Assembly (NCBI GenBank): GCA_015679605.1
Contig: JAAAVE010000599.1
Coordinates: 1-16,258, forward strand
Reading direction: 5' to 3'
DNA length: 16,258 nucleotides
DNA from: Podila epigama
Lineage: Eukaryota > Mortierellomycota > Mortierellomycetes > Mortierellales > Mortierellaceae
Below are positions 1 through 7,964 of this stretch, one piece after another. Position numbers and translations under genes: made by a program. How positions within the stretch are numbered: the stretch's first letter is position 1; each line of letters begins with the position of its first letter. A model generated the notes under the pieces. That model was not told the DNA's origin and searched no databases. It was given only the letters and a program-made list of their open reading frames with translations.

Positions 1-1239
1 CTCTCTTTGGGCCTCCTGAAAAGTTATGGGGCGACACAACTCATTTTTTTTTTCTTTTTCCCAATTCAACATCCCTAGCCGAGCCGCACCTCGGGGGCGG
101 GGGGTAGATCATGCTCACAGGTTGTCCCTGTCCCTTCAAAACCCAGCGTGTGCCTTCTCCATGTGTTGGCCGTGCTTTCTTTTTCCTTTCTTGTATTCAC
201 ATTATTGTATTATTCACTTTGTGCAACGGTGCTAGTGACATTTGATCGTGCCAGTGGGGATGGACAAAAAAAAAAAAAAAAGTAGTTGTTTTGCTTTTCA
301 TCAACGGCGCGACTTGAAGCAGAGCACCGATGTGGAGGTGCTTTGTGGAGGTGCTTGTGGAGTGACGGATGGGAAATGTCGAGTTTGGGCACTCCACCCG
401 AGAGCGTTACAAAGAGCGAGAGCAGCAGAAAGGCGTAGTATTGTGTTTTTTTTTTTTCCTTTCTACTTTCTTGCTGACAATAATCGCATGAATTTGTTGT
501 TGGAGTGAATGGCATATGCCATTTGGCCATTGTATGGACTAGGAAAATGATAAATAGCATGAATGGATAGGTCTTCTTTTTTTTGAGTTTGAGAGACAAC
601 AATTACGTGTGCAAAGATATAACAATACTGTACTCGCACGGTTGCTTTTATTACTGTTGTTTTTGAGTGACATCCAATGCCTAGAACAATAACAAGCAAC
701 ATTAGAGTGTGGAGTAAGCATTGAGCCGTGCCTTGAAGGGTCATATTGTACCCACGCTTCTTGAGGAGCCTCTGGCGCAGAGTGATTTGCATCATTGTTT
801 CGTTTTGCTATGGTTCTCTCACTTGTATTTTTTTTTTTGCTGAACAAGATAGGAGTTACCGATGTTTTTTTTTATGTTTTTGTCTGTTTTACCGAGGGGC
901 TATCCTTTTCCGATTCTACAAGATTCAAAGAACGAGTGGATGACCTGAATGTGAGATTGAAGGTCAGATTACGATATGGTGTCGGCTACGATACGATTTG
1001 ATACGAGAATAGTAACGAGTGGGCTGGATGGAAAAAATGCCAATCGAGGGTACAATTTCCATTAGACAGAAGGATAAGGAAAGTGTGAATGACGATGATA
1101 ACAATAATAATAATGTGTGCACGGATGAATGGAGACTTTGCGGTTGTGCACGGGTGATGAGAAAAAGATGCCAGCAAGGAAGCGAAGCAGACAAGGTGGG
1201 TGCCAATTGTTGTCATGTTTGATTATTTTTTGTCAAGCA

Positions 1240-1245
1240 CACGTG
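1240..1245. promoter_or_regulatory. CACGTG E-box (within the palindrome ACACGTGT, 1239-1246)
   Basis: This is a perfect CACGTG hexamer, the core bound by bHLH factors, about 1.1 kb upstream of the OPI1-like start. CACGTG occurs only twice in the window; the other copy lies next to the PHOSPHO phosphatase gene. A hexamer is expected a few times by chance in 16 kb, so only the placement is suggestive. Confidence 0.35.
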
Positions 1246-1358
1246 TATTGTGCCTTTTTGCATGGAGTTTCAACCTTGTTTTTTCACAATAACGCAATAC
1301 TGGAAGCCTATGCAAAGAAAAATTATCAGTCGATCTTTCTCCTCGCTCTCTCTCCTTG

Positions 1359-1369
1359 CCATGTGAAAA
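1359..1369 (-). promoter_or_regulatory. Consensus inositol/choline-responsive element (ICRE/UASINO)
   Basis: The minus strand reads TTTTCACATGG, an 11/11 match to the yeast ICRE consensus WYTTCAYRTGS; the plus strand reads CATGTGAAAA, 9/10 to the UASINO form CATGTGAAAT. In budding yeast this element is bound by the Ino2-Ino4 bHLH pair, whose activity Opi1 represses. It lies about 980 bases upstream of the OPI1-like ATG. Whether an Ino2/Ino4 pair exists in this organism is unknown to me. Confidence 0.45.
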
Positions 1370-1553
1370 AAAAGAGCCATTATCTTTTTTGAGCCATCCA
1401 AAATGCATCCAAACCATTTTGACCCTCACATTCACCCCCAACAACAAACAGGTCTTTATTTCTTTTTGTCTTTTGTTCTTCTCTTCATCTTGTCAACCCT
1501 TTTGTCAATCCTTTGTCCACCTTTTACCCACTCACACATATCTTGACCCAGTA

Positions 1554-1635
1554 TCATCCTCATCATCATCATCATCACCATCATCACCATCATCATCATC
1601 AGTATCAACATCAACATTGACATCGACATCAACGA
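1554..1635 (+). repeat. Imperfect trinucleotide (TCA/ATC) microsatellite
   Basis: A run of TCATCATCA units interrupted by ACC, GTA and ACA triplets lies in the pyrimidine-rich leader region of the OPI1-like gene. Nothing suggests that it is translated. Confidence 0.8.
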
Positions 1636-2350
1636 ACCCTTACACTCTGACGACAATTCTGCCTATCTACCACTAAACCTAACCATTTAACCTTCAACTA
1701 TTCCAACCATCCCACTTTGTTCCCATAGTGAAGGTATGGGCCCTTATCCATCATCCCACTCCATCCTTCCTCATCCCTATCTATCGCACACAACCTGTTT
1801 CCACCCTCACCACTCACCTTCAATTGCCTCAACTATTGCTGTGCTCGTGTCTCTCAACCTGTACTTTGTCCAAACATCTTTTTCTTCTCCTGATTGATGG
1901 ATGATACCTTGACGGAGGCGGGGTTCACATTTTTCTTTTTTTTCATATTATTGTGACAGACAAGAAACAAAAAAAAAATAGGCATGAGCATATGATAAAT
2001 TGCGGTTATCCCATCCATCATCCATCCTGTCCATTCTATCCCTGTGTTTCCTATCCTTTTCATTCCCCTCCCCCAAAATTTTCCTTTTTCTTTCTTCTTT
2101 TGCCAACAACACACACATTCATATTTCTTTCAACCATCTCTGTCGCAGCACAAATCGTTTTACATTCCCATCTACCTCCTCATTCACTCCTGCCCATACA
2201 CATACCCATAACTCACTCGTTCACATTCACACTCACACTCACTCACTCACATTCACATTCACCTCTTCTGACTATTTACCTTCATTCCCTTCCCCCCACT
2301 TGTCCGAAGCAGATCACATTCCATTCGAATCACATTCTAATAACAAAGCA

Positions 2351-5257
2351 ATGCCCCCACCAGCCAAAGCACAGCCAATGTCCATATCACAACTGTGTCA
2401 ACAGGACGACTCGGACGACGACGACCTTCGCACCATCAAACATGAACTCGACAACGACCGCGCTCACCTCCACTCGGACTCGACCAAAGATGACGACTCG
2501 GACTCGCCTTATATGAATGGCTCCATCTCCTCCAACTATCATAACAACAACAACAACAACCACTACGATGATTACAGTCGACACCACGACGCTGACGGCG
2601 ACAGTGACACCAAAGAGCCAGACTCTGATGAGCAACTGGCTGCCGAGGTCCTAGGCGATATGGCCAACGCAAGCCGTAATGGAACAGCTTCATCCACATC
2701 GTCGTCCTTCATGGCCCAGGCACCCTTTATCTCTCGTATGTCCAGTTTGCCTATCGTCAACTCGGCCCTGAAGGCTTACGAAACTGGCAAGCAAAACAGC
2801 AAGGTCATGAAGGTAAATATGAAAATTTTTTGAACATGTGTTTTCATTTTCTGAAAGCATGAACAAGCGCAAACACATGTCCCCCCCTCCTTTTTGCCGA
2901 TCCGATAAAATCGAACGTGTTTACAAACACAGAAAATAACACGAGCATGGGGGGAGGAGTGAGGCAGTGTTTAATGATAGAGTGAAAAGAAGAAAAAAAA
3001 AATGCAAATTCATCAAAGATGATGAATGCAAGGGCTAAATTATACCCCCCGACCCATTTGTATGCATGTAACAGATGTTATATCCAATGGTGTGCTCATT
3101 TTGGGGGGGGGGGGGGGCTCTCTTGTTATTTTAATTACGCCCATTGTTGTTTGGGTCTAGGGGGGGTTGTCTAGTGGCCAATGAATGTCGTTATGAATGT
3201 CGTCTATCCCTCCTACTTGCATTCATTGCATACTCACCATGCAGCTCGTCTTTATTTCTAGTACGGTGCCGAGATGGTCGAATCCAGCGTCAAGTCCATA
3301 TCAAAGCCGGTATTTGATAAGCTTGAGCCAAAGCTTGGTCAACTGGATGATTTCGCATGCCGTCAACTGGATAAGGTAAGCTAGCTCTTTTTGTCCGCAC
3401 TCATTCATAAGGAGTCTTTTTTTGCTTTCTATCCTTTACTCTTCTATCTATCTATCTATCTATGCTGACATCCCCCGTGTTCAACTTGATTGTTACTTCC
3501 TTCATAGTTTGAAAAAGTGTACCCAAAGTCGGATGCTCAATCATTGCCCTCACCAACAAACTCTGCTCGCTCTTCGAGCGACATCATGCGCGTGGACAAT
3601 GGATCAGAATCGTATTTTGCACACCGCGCACGAGGCGATAGCATTGACAGTACTTCCTCAGCCGCCAGTTCCCGGCCTAGCTTTGATATCCTACGATCTC
3701 GAAACACTCGGCACGAAGAAGGTAAAAAAAAAAGGAGAGAGAAATCATAGCTCTGCTACTCTGCTTGTCGGAAAGAATCAACTCGACATTTCAACGAGTC
3801 CAACTCTAATCTTTTCATTAACCCATCGTGTTCGTTGTTTCTTTTCATGTTCATCCATGGTTCGTGTCTATGTAGCCACTTTACGACAACGCTCAGACTC
3901 GCAGTCTGGACAGAGACCCCCTACTTCAAGCTTCCAGTTTTCAGCAGGACAGCAACACAATAGCCAACTCAACTTGTCTTCTTCACCTCAACAGTTTTCT
4001 GGTTGGCGTGGCGTCGTTGCCACCGTTGGAACTGCCTCTGCTGCGGGTGTAGCCATCTTTAGCGAGGAGAGCATGAAGAGTTTAAAATACTGTCTCCAAT
4101 GGCTCCAGGTAACGTGTCATGCTATGCTTATGATGAATCAAAATGAACAAGAAAAGTGTGTGTACGTGTGTGTGCATGTGCGTGCATAAGCATTAAGCAT
4201 TTTCAAATACTTATCTGCTCTTCTTCATATCGAATCTTTGAATCTACTTTTCTAGTATGCGGTTCAACATATCGACCACCAAATCGGACTCTTGCGTGCC
4301 TTCCTCGTGTCGTTGACCAACCCTTCGCAGAACACGGAAATCGTCCCATCGACAGCAGCATCGACTTTGGCCTCGATCAAGAAGGAGGTCATCGAGACCC
4401 TGCGAAAGGTCATCAATGTCGTTTCGCGCTATGCAGGAGCATGCTTGCCTGACCATGCAAAGATCAATGTTCGTCAGTTCATCTTGTCCATGCCCGTGCG
4501 CTGGGCTACCCTCAACAACGAATCTGTTCCCTCAACCCCCATCGGATCACCATCGCTCGGCCCTGTTGATCGCAACTCGGAGCATGTTGCTGCTCTGAAC
4601 GACACTGCAGAGCGGGCCACTAAAGTCCTGGTGCTCGCTAACGAATCCTCGGATATGCTCCGGTCAGTGTCGACCATCTTCAAAGAATCTGTGGACAAGG
4701 CCGAGAGCTGGATGGACAAGCTTCGGTATGTCGGAATGACGCCACAGAACAGTGAGGGCCTGCCAAGCTGGGCCCCAACAGGCTTCCCTGGATCTCCTGG
4801 TGGGACCATGCCTGGCGGATTCCCAGGCGCCTCAGGTCTGGAGCAGTACTCCTTGCGCCAGAGCCACCATCCTAGCCCTAGATCCCGTAACGGATCGCCC
4901 ACCAGAAGTCTCAAGAATTCACCCCGTCTAGGCTCCCGCGAAAGCCTCCATTCCATGTCGTCTCTCAATTCATCTCATCTGCTCAACAGCCGTCATGCTT
5001 ACCGGCAAAGAAGTGTCATGTCTGGAGACGAGGACTCTGCATCTGATGAGGACGAACCATTGCAGATGAATGACAGTGATGACGAGACTGGTTCTCGCCA
5101 CTCTTCCAACGGCCATGCGCCATTGAAACGCAGCATGGGCTCCCTTCATTCGACTGCTGGCAACTCTGTCCGTCGCCGCAAGAAGCGTGGTGAGAGTGCC
5201 GAAGTCGTTGCCGGCCTTGGTCTCTCGACCAGTGCCGTCAAGCAGGAGCCCATCTAA
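2351..5257 (+). CDS. OPI1: Opi1-family transcriptional repressor of phospholipid biosynthesis genes (5 exons)
   Basis: Exons 2351-2812, 3262-3375, 3508-3721, 3876-4108 and 4256-5257 give 674 residues; all four introns are GT-AG and phases match. In yeast, Opi1 binds phosphatidic acid at the ER and, once released to the nucleus, represses Ino2-Ino4 targets through Sin3. Supporting blocks: EQLAAEVLGDM (residues 95-104) matches the yeast N-terminal Sin3-interaction segment (EEVEAAEVLG); residues 125-192 hold the filamentous-fungal block with YGAEMVESSVK; residues about 304-345 hold a hydrophobic patch followed by SLKYCLQWL; residues about 385-424 (VIETLRKVINVVSRYAG... and RQFILSMPVRW) match the activator-interaction region; residues 464-499 (VLVLANESSDMLRSV, ESWMDKL) match the last conserved helix. 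A basic RRRKKR sits at 647-652. I see no leucine zipper and no FFAT motif like yeast EFFDASE. The ATG at 2351 is chosen because homology-like sequence begins here; 2378 (MSISQLC) is a close alternative. Confidence 0.92.
2813..3261 (+). other. OPI1 intron 1 (449 bases), with a G15 homopolymer
   Basis: Donor GTAAAT and acceptor TTCTAG give a phase-0 junction between VMK and YGAEMVE. It is about three times longer than the other three introns of the gene (132-154 bases). It holds a run of 15 G at 3103-3117 with further G and C runs near 2881, 2950, 3046 and 3162, and no open frame or RNA gene that I can support. Confidence 0.85.
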
Positions 5258-5666
5258 GAACTTAACGCGCCTCCTTTTCTTTTCTTTCTAATGACCTTTT
5301 TTTTACGTTTGACACGATCCAAACAACCTCTTCGCCATGCTGGTGCCAATTTTTTCTTTATTTTGGTCCGCCATGCGTTCATGACAGAAACCCCCCCCCC
5401 CTTCATACCACCCATGCTTTCTGCTTTCTAGCAGTGAACCATCTTACTCTCTCTTGTACTTTAGCTCCCACCCTTTTCACGCATGTACTTTTACTGTTTT
5501 CTTTTTTTTTTTCTTTCTTTTTGTTTCCGTTCACACAAGGATGCAAACAAATAAAAATAAAAATACATCCATTGCTTTGCAATATTTAAACATGATAGTC
5601 ACCATTGGATTCTTTATTGTACACAGATTTGGTATCTATCTCTCTCTCTTTTTTTTTCCCTCTCTC
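5258..5666. terminator. Shared 3' region of the convergent OPI1-like and PHOSPHO-like genes
   Basis: No gene lies between the two stop codons. Overlapping AATAAA signals on the plus strand at 5550-5555 and 5556-5561 would serve the OPI1-like gene. TTTATT at 5613-5618 is AATAAA on the minus strand, 49 bases past the phosphatase stop. Cleavage 15-30 bases beyond each would make the two transcripts end at nearly the same place. A C run (about 5392-5401) and a T run (about 5504-5513) are also present. Confidence 0.6.
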
Positions 5667-6722
5667 TCATAGAACTGCCTCCAGTTCTTTGAGAATGTCC
5701 AAAGGTCTAGTCCAGTAAACGATTCTGCCTTGAATAGCATTCTGAAGAGTTGGTCCTCCCTTTGCCAAATACCTCTCCAGTGATCGTCCAGTCCTCACGA
5801 AATATATGTCATTCCTAGGGGAAAGGAAAGTATTATGAGGAAACAAGTAGTTAGAAGAGTAAAGGAAATGTGCCAGAGCTGAAATAATAATAACACACAC
5901 ACACACACGTACATTTGGAGACGCAAGGCAGGGCAGTAGTCGTTCTGACCATCACCAACATATATCATTTGCGGAGCTGAAGACTCGGACTTTTCTCGCG
6001 TGGAGTTGTTGGCCAAGAGGGGGTATTGGAGGAGCTTGTCGATTTCGTGACCTTTACAAATATTAAGGCTACAAACCCCTGTGGGACATCCATGAGGTGG
6101 ACCATCGCGTGGAACAAGTCTCTGGATATGAAGCCTTCCATGATCATCCCAGTATGCGGGGTTCGTGATAATATGACTAAACACATCGCGGATGCCATAG
6201 TGGGCAAGGATGCCTTCGATGTAGACAGAGTTGGCATCTGAAACGATGGCTAAAGTCCAACCCTTTTCCTTGAGTAATTGACATGACTTGATCATGGCTG
6301 GGTCCATTGGAATCTTTGTGAATGCTTCCTTGATCACATTGGGTGACCCGCCATTCTCGTGAAATTCTTTTAAACATTCGTTTCTGGATGAGAGATGAAA
6401 GATGAGAGATGAGAGGTGAGATGAGATATATATGCGTAGTTACTTCAAACATATATCTCTCTCTTTCGTCCTTACTGTAGATCAGTCCATTGCGTCTTGC
6501 TTGTATCGAGCTTCTGGCGAAGCTCTGGTGAGAGCGCTTCCATGACGAACCGGTCAGAGTCTGTTTCTATGAGTGACCTGTATGTTGTCGTTACACTTGA
6601 TTGAGTGACATGAATGCATGAATGCATGATGAACTAATGACGGGATTCCATCTTTTACTACGTTATATATATATATTTTTTTACCAGTCGAAGTCAAAGC
6701 ATGCTAGATTGAATGGAGCCAT
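5667..6722 (-). CDS. HAD-superfamily phosphatase of the PHOSPHO1/PHOSPHO2 family (4 exons)
   Basis: Exons on the minus strand are 6722-6685, 6577-6476, 6383-5913 and 5814-5667, giving 252 residues, close to the 241-267 of the animal enzymes. All three introns are GT-AG (107, 92 and 98 bases) and phase-consistent. Motif I is DFDWS (D10 nucleophile, D12 acid/base), followed by the family-typical IETDSDRFVMEAL; motif II is IVSDAN (S95); the catalytic lysine is in ICKGHEID (K157); motif III is YVGDGQNDYCP (D191 and D195, Mg2+ ligands). Family members hydrolyse phosphocholine and phosphoethanolamine (PHOSPHO1) or pyridoxal 5'-phosphate (PHOSPHO2); the sequence alone does not settle which. There is no signal peptide, so it should be cytosolic. 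The first exon is only 38 nt and its intron splits the codon for W13 inside motif I. A CACGTG box lies about 70 bases upstream of the ATG. Confidence 0.92.
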
Positions 6723-6790
6723 GATGATTCAATGCGATGAAGAACGAGGGTTTCCAAAAACAAAAAGGTTATTTTTCTAGAGACATATGT

Positions 6791-6801
6791 CCACGTGTAG
6801 A
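6791..6801 (-). promoter_or_regulatory. CACGTG E-box with near-ICRE context upstream of the phosphatase gene
   Basis: CACGTG occupies 6792-6797. Read on the minus strand the site is TCTACACGTGG, which matches the yeast ICRE consensus WYTTCAYRTGS at 10 of 11 positions. It lies about 70 bases upstream of the phosphatase ATG, well placed for a promoter or leader element. Pho4/Cbf1-type bHLH factors share the CACGTG core, so phosphate control is an equal alternative. Confidence 0.35.
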
Positions 6802-6860
6802 AAGGGAGAGAAAAATATCACGTAATGTAAACCCATCCTCAACCATCCTACACAAAACAA

Positions 6861-6890
6861 GGGACATGTAGGGACATGTAGGGACATGTA
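6861..6890 (+). repeat. Three perfect tandem copies of GGGACATGTA
   Basis: Three head-to-tail copies of a 10-base unit are followed by GG. Each unit holds the near-palindrome ACATGT, and the 10-base spacing places the copies on the same face of the helix. It lies about 140-170 bases upstream of the phosphatase start. Confidence 0.9.
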
Positions 6891-7206
6891 GGCGCGTCAT
6901 CTTTGTCACCCTTCTCGTCGTTCGTTGTTACCCTTCTTCCTCGTCTCGCCTAGACTCCCCCGTTCTTCACAATCAGGAACGGTTTCACCTTAGGTTTGAT
7001 AAGTGTAAAAATTTAATAAGTCCTTAATTAACGCGGTGGGCCAATTATGACATTGGCGGCATGTAAGAACGTCTTTGAGTTTAACTTTCTTTTAGGGTGA
7101 TTGACGAATGAGAACGAGCCCATCGGACCAGACCAGTTTTTGACTTGTGATTTATTAATTATTTAATTTGTAAGAAATGTTTCTTGACCTATCTCTCTCT
7201 CTTGTT

Positions 7207-7240
7207 CTCTTGTTCTTGTTCCTGTTCCTGTTCCTGTTCC
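7207..7240 (+). repeat. TGTTCC/TGTTCT hexanucleotide microsatellite
   Basis: Successive TGTTCC units are flanked by CTTGTTCT variants, and TTCACTTG copies follow immediately. This is a pyrimidine-rich simple repeat with no sign of translation. Confidence 0.75.
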
Positions 7241-7710
7241 TGGTCACTGGTTCACTTGTTCACTTGTTCACTGGGTCCACTGTTCCTGTTCCTGTTCTTT
7301 GTTATCATTCTTTGTTCACTTTTCCGTTCTTTGTTCTGGTTCTTGTTATCGTTCTTGTGTCTAGTTCTTGTTTGAATGAATAATAATAATAATAATAATA
7401 AAAAAGCCCTTTTTTTAGACGCGGGGTAGGTTGGTTGCGGGTTGCGGGTTGGGGAGGCTGAAGGCTGTTGCATGCGGGTCACCGCAAACAAACAAGAAAG
7501 CTGGTCAGGCAGGTTACCCTGACCCCATTCACTCTCCTTTGGTCGTATGGAAGAAAGCTGTGTCGTATCATCAATCAATCAAAAAAAAAAATAAAGCCAA
7601 AAAACAAGTTCAACAAGTCAAGGCAAGATAGCGTGCTTGTGTGTGAATAGAGTGCAAAAGTGGGGGAGCTGAAGGAGACAAAGGGAAAAACTTTGTTGGT
7701 TTCTCAAAAA

Positions 7711-7718
7711 TATAAATA
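7711..7718 (+). promoter_or_regulatory. TATA box for the PL14 lyase gene
   Basis: TATAAATA lies 247 bases before the lyase ATG. It is followed by a pyrimidine-rich stretch (about 7726-7790) and a CAAG at about 7826, the usual order in fungal promoters (TATA, CT block, start near CAAG). Confidence 0.5.
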
Positions 7719-7964
7719 ATACGCCAGTTTTTTTTTGTTTTTTCTTATCCTTCTCCATCTCCGTTTTTCATTCTCTCAGCTACTCCCCCAGCATAGCTCC
7801 CCATAGCTCCCCATACTTCATTCTCAAGCATCCATATCCATCCAAATCCATCTATTTTCAATCACTTTTGTATATACCAGCACCACATTTTTTTTTTTTT
7901 TTTTTTTTTTGTTCGACTTCCCTACATTTGAACGCCTTTACGTTCTCAATTAAAACAAAATACC

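Larger units (their letters stand above)
1..2350. other. Non-coding flank and probable promoter/5' leader of the OPI1-like gene
   Basis: I find no convincing gene here. The stretch is rich in T and A runs (for example A runs at about 267-283 and T runs at about 447-458) and becomes strongly pyrimidine-rich (CT/CA) from about 1400 to the OPI1 start, as is common in fungal promoters and leaders. It holds an ATC/TCA-type microsatellite at about 1554-1635 and a CACATT/CACTCA repeat at about 2218-2263. Open frames in it encode only low-complexity Ser/Thr/His/Pro-rich peptides with no recognisable domain. Likely regulatory sites are listed separately. An intron in the leader cannot be excluded. Confidence 0.6.
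6723..7964. promoter_or_regulatory. Divergent intergenic/promoter region between the phosphatase and the PL14 lyase
   Basis: No gene is supported here. The region holds a CACGTG box, a three-copy decamer (6861-6890), a TGTTCC hexamer microsatellite (7207-7240) with related TTCACTTG copies after it, an AAT triplet repeat (about 7379-7400), G-rich sequence with GGGTTGC copies (about 7421-7455), a TATA box, a copy of ATAGCTCCCC repeated at about 7794-7813, and a T23 run at 7888-7910 just before the lyase gene. Open frames across it are low-complexity. Confidence 0.6.

Noticed and set aside
2000-2350. In-frame N-terminal extension of the OPI1-like protein by 117 residues from an ATG at 2000
   Set aside because: The extension is simple CT/CA-repeat sequence encoding Ser/His/Thr/Phe runs, without similarity to Opi1, and it continues the pyrimidine-rich leader. 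Homology-like sequence begins at 2351-2378.
1953-2516. A second plus-strand open frame of 187 codons
   Set aside because: It is repeat-driven Pro/Thr/His sequence that overlaps exon 1 of the OPI1-like gene in another frame.
3014-3120. Possible C/D-box snoRNA in OPI1 intron 1, from an ATGATGA-like C box
   Set aside because: No CTGA D box or flanking stem was found at a suitable distance downstream.
4474-4968. Minus-strand open frame of 164 codons opposite OPI1 exon 5
   Set aside because: It is a shadow of a GC-richer coding exon, and the sense strand carries the conserved Opi1 helices.
6861-6890. CRISPR-like repeat
   Set aside because: The three decamers are contiguous with no spacers, and the genome is fungal.
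7421-7455. Telomere-like G-rich repeats (GGGTTGC copies)
   Set aside because: Only two or three degenerate copies lie between ordinary genes; the unit is not TTAGGG.
7252-7578. Minus-strand open frame of 108 codons between the phosphatase and lyase genes
   Set aside because: Its sequence is dictated by TTC/TGTTCC and AAT microsatellites and has no recognisable domain.
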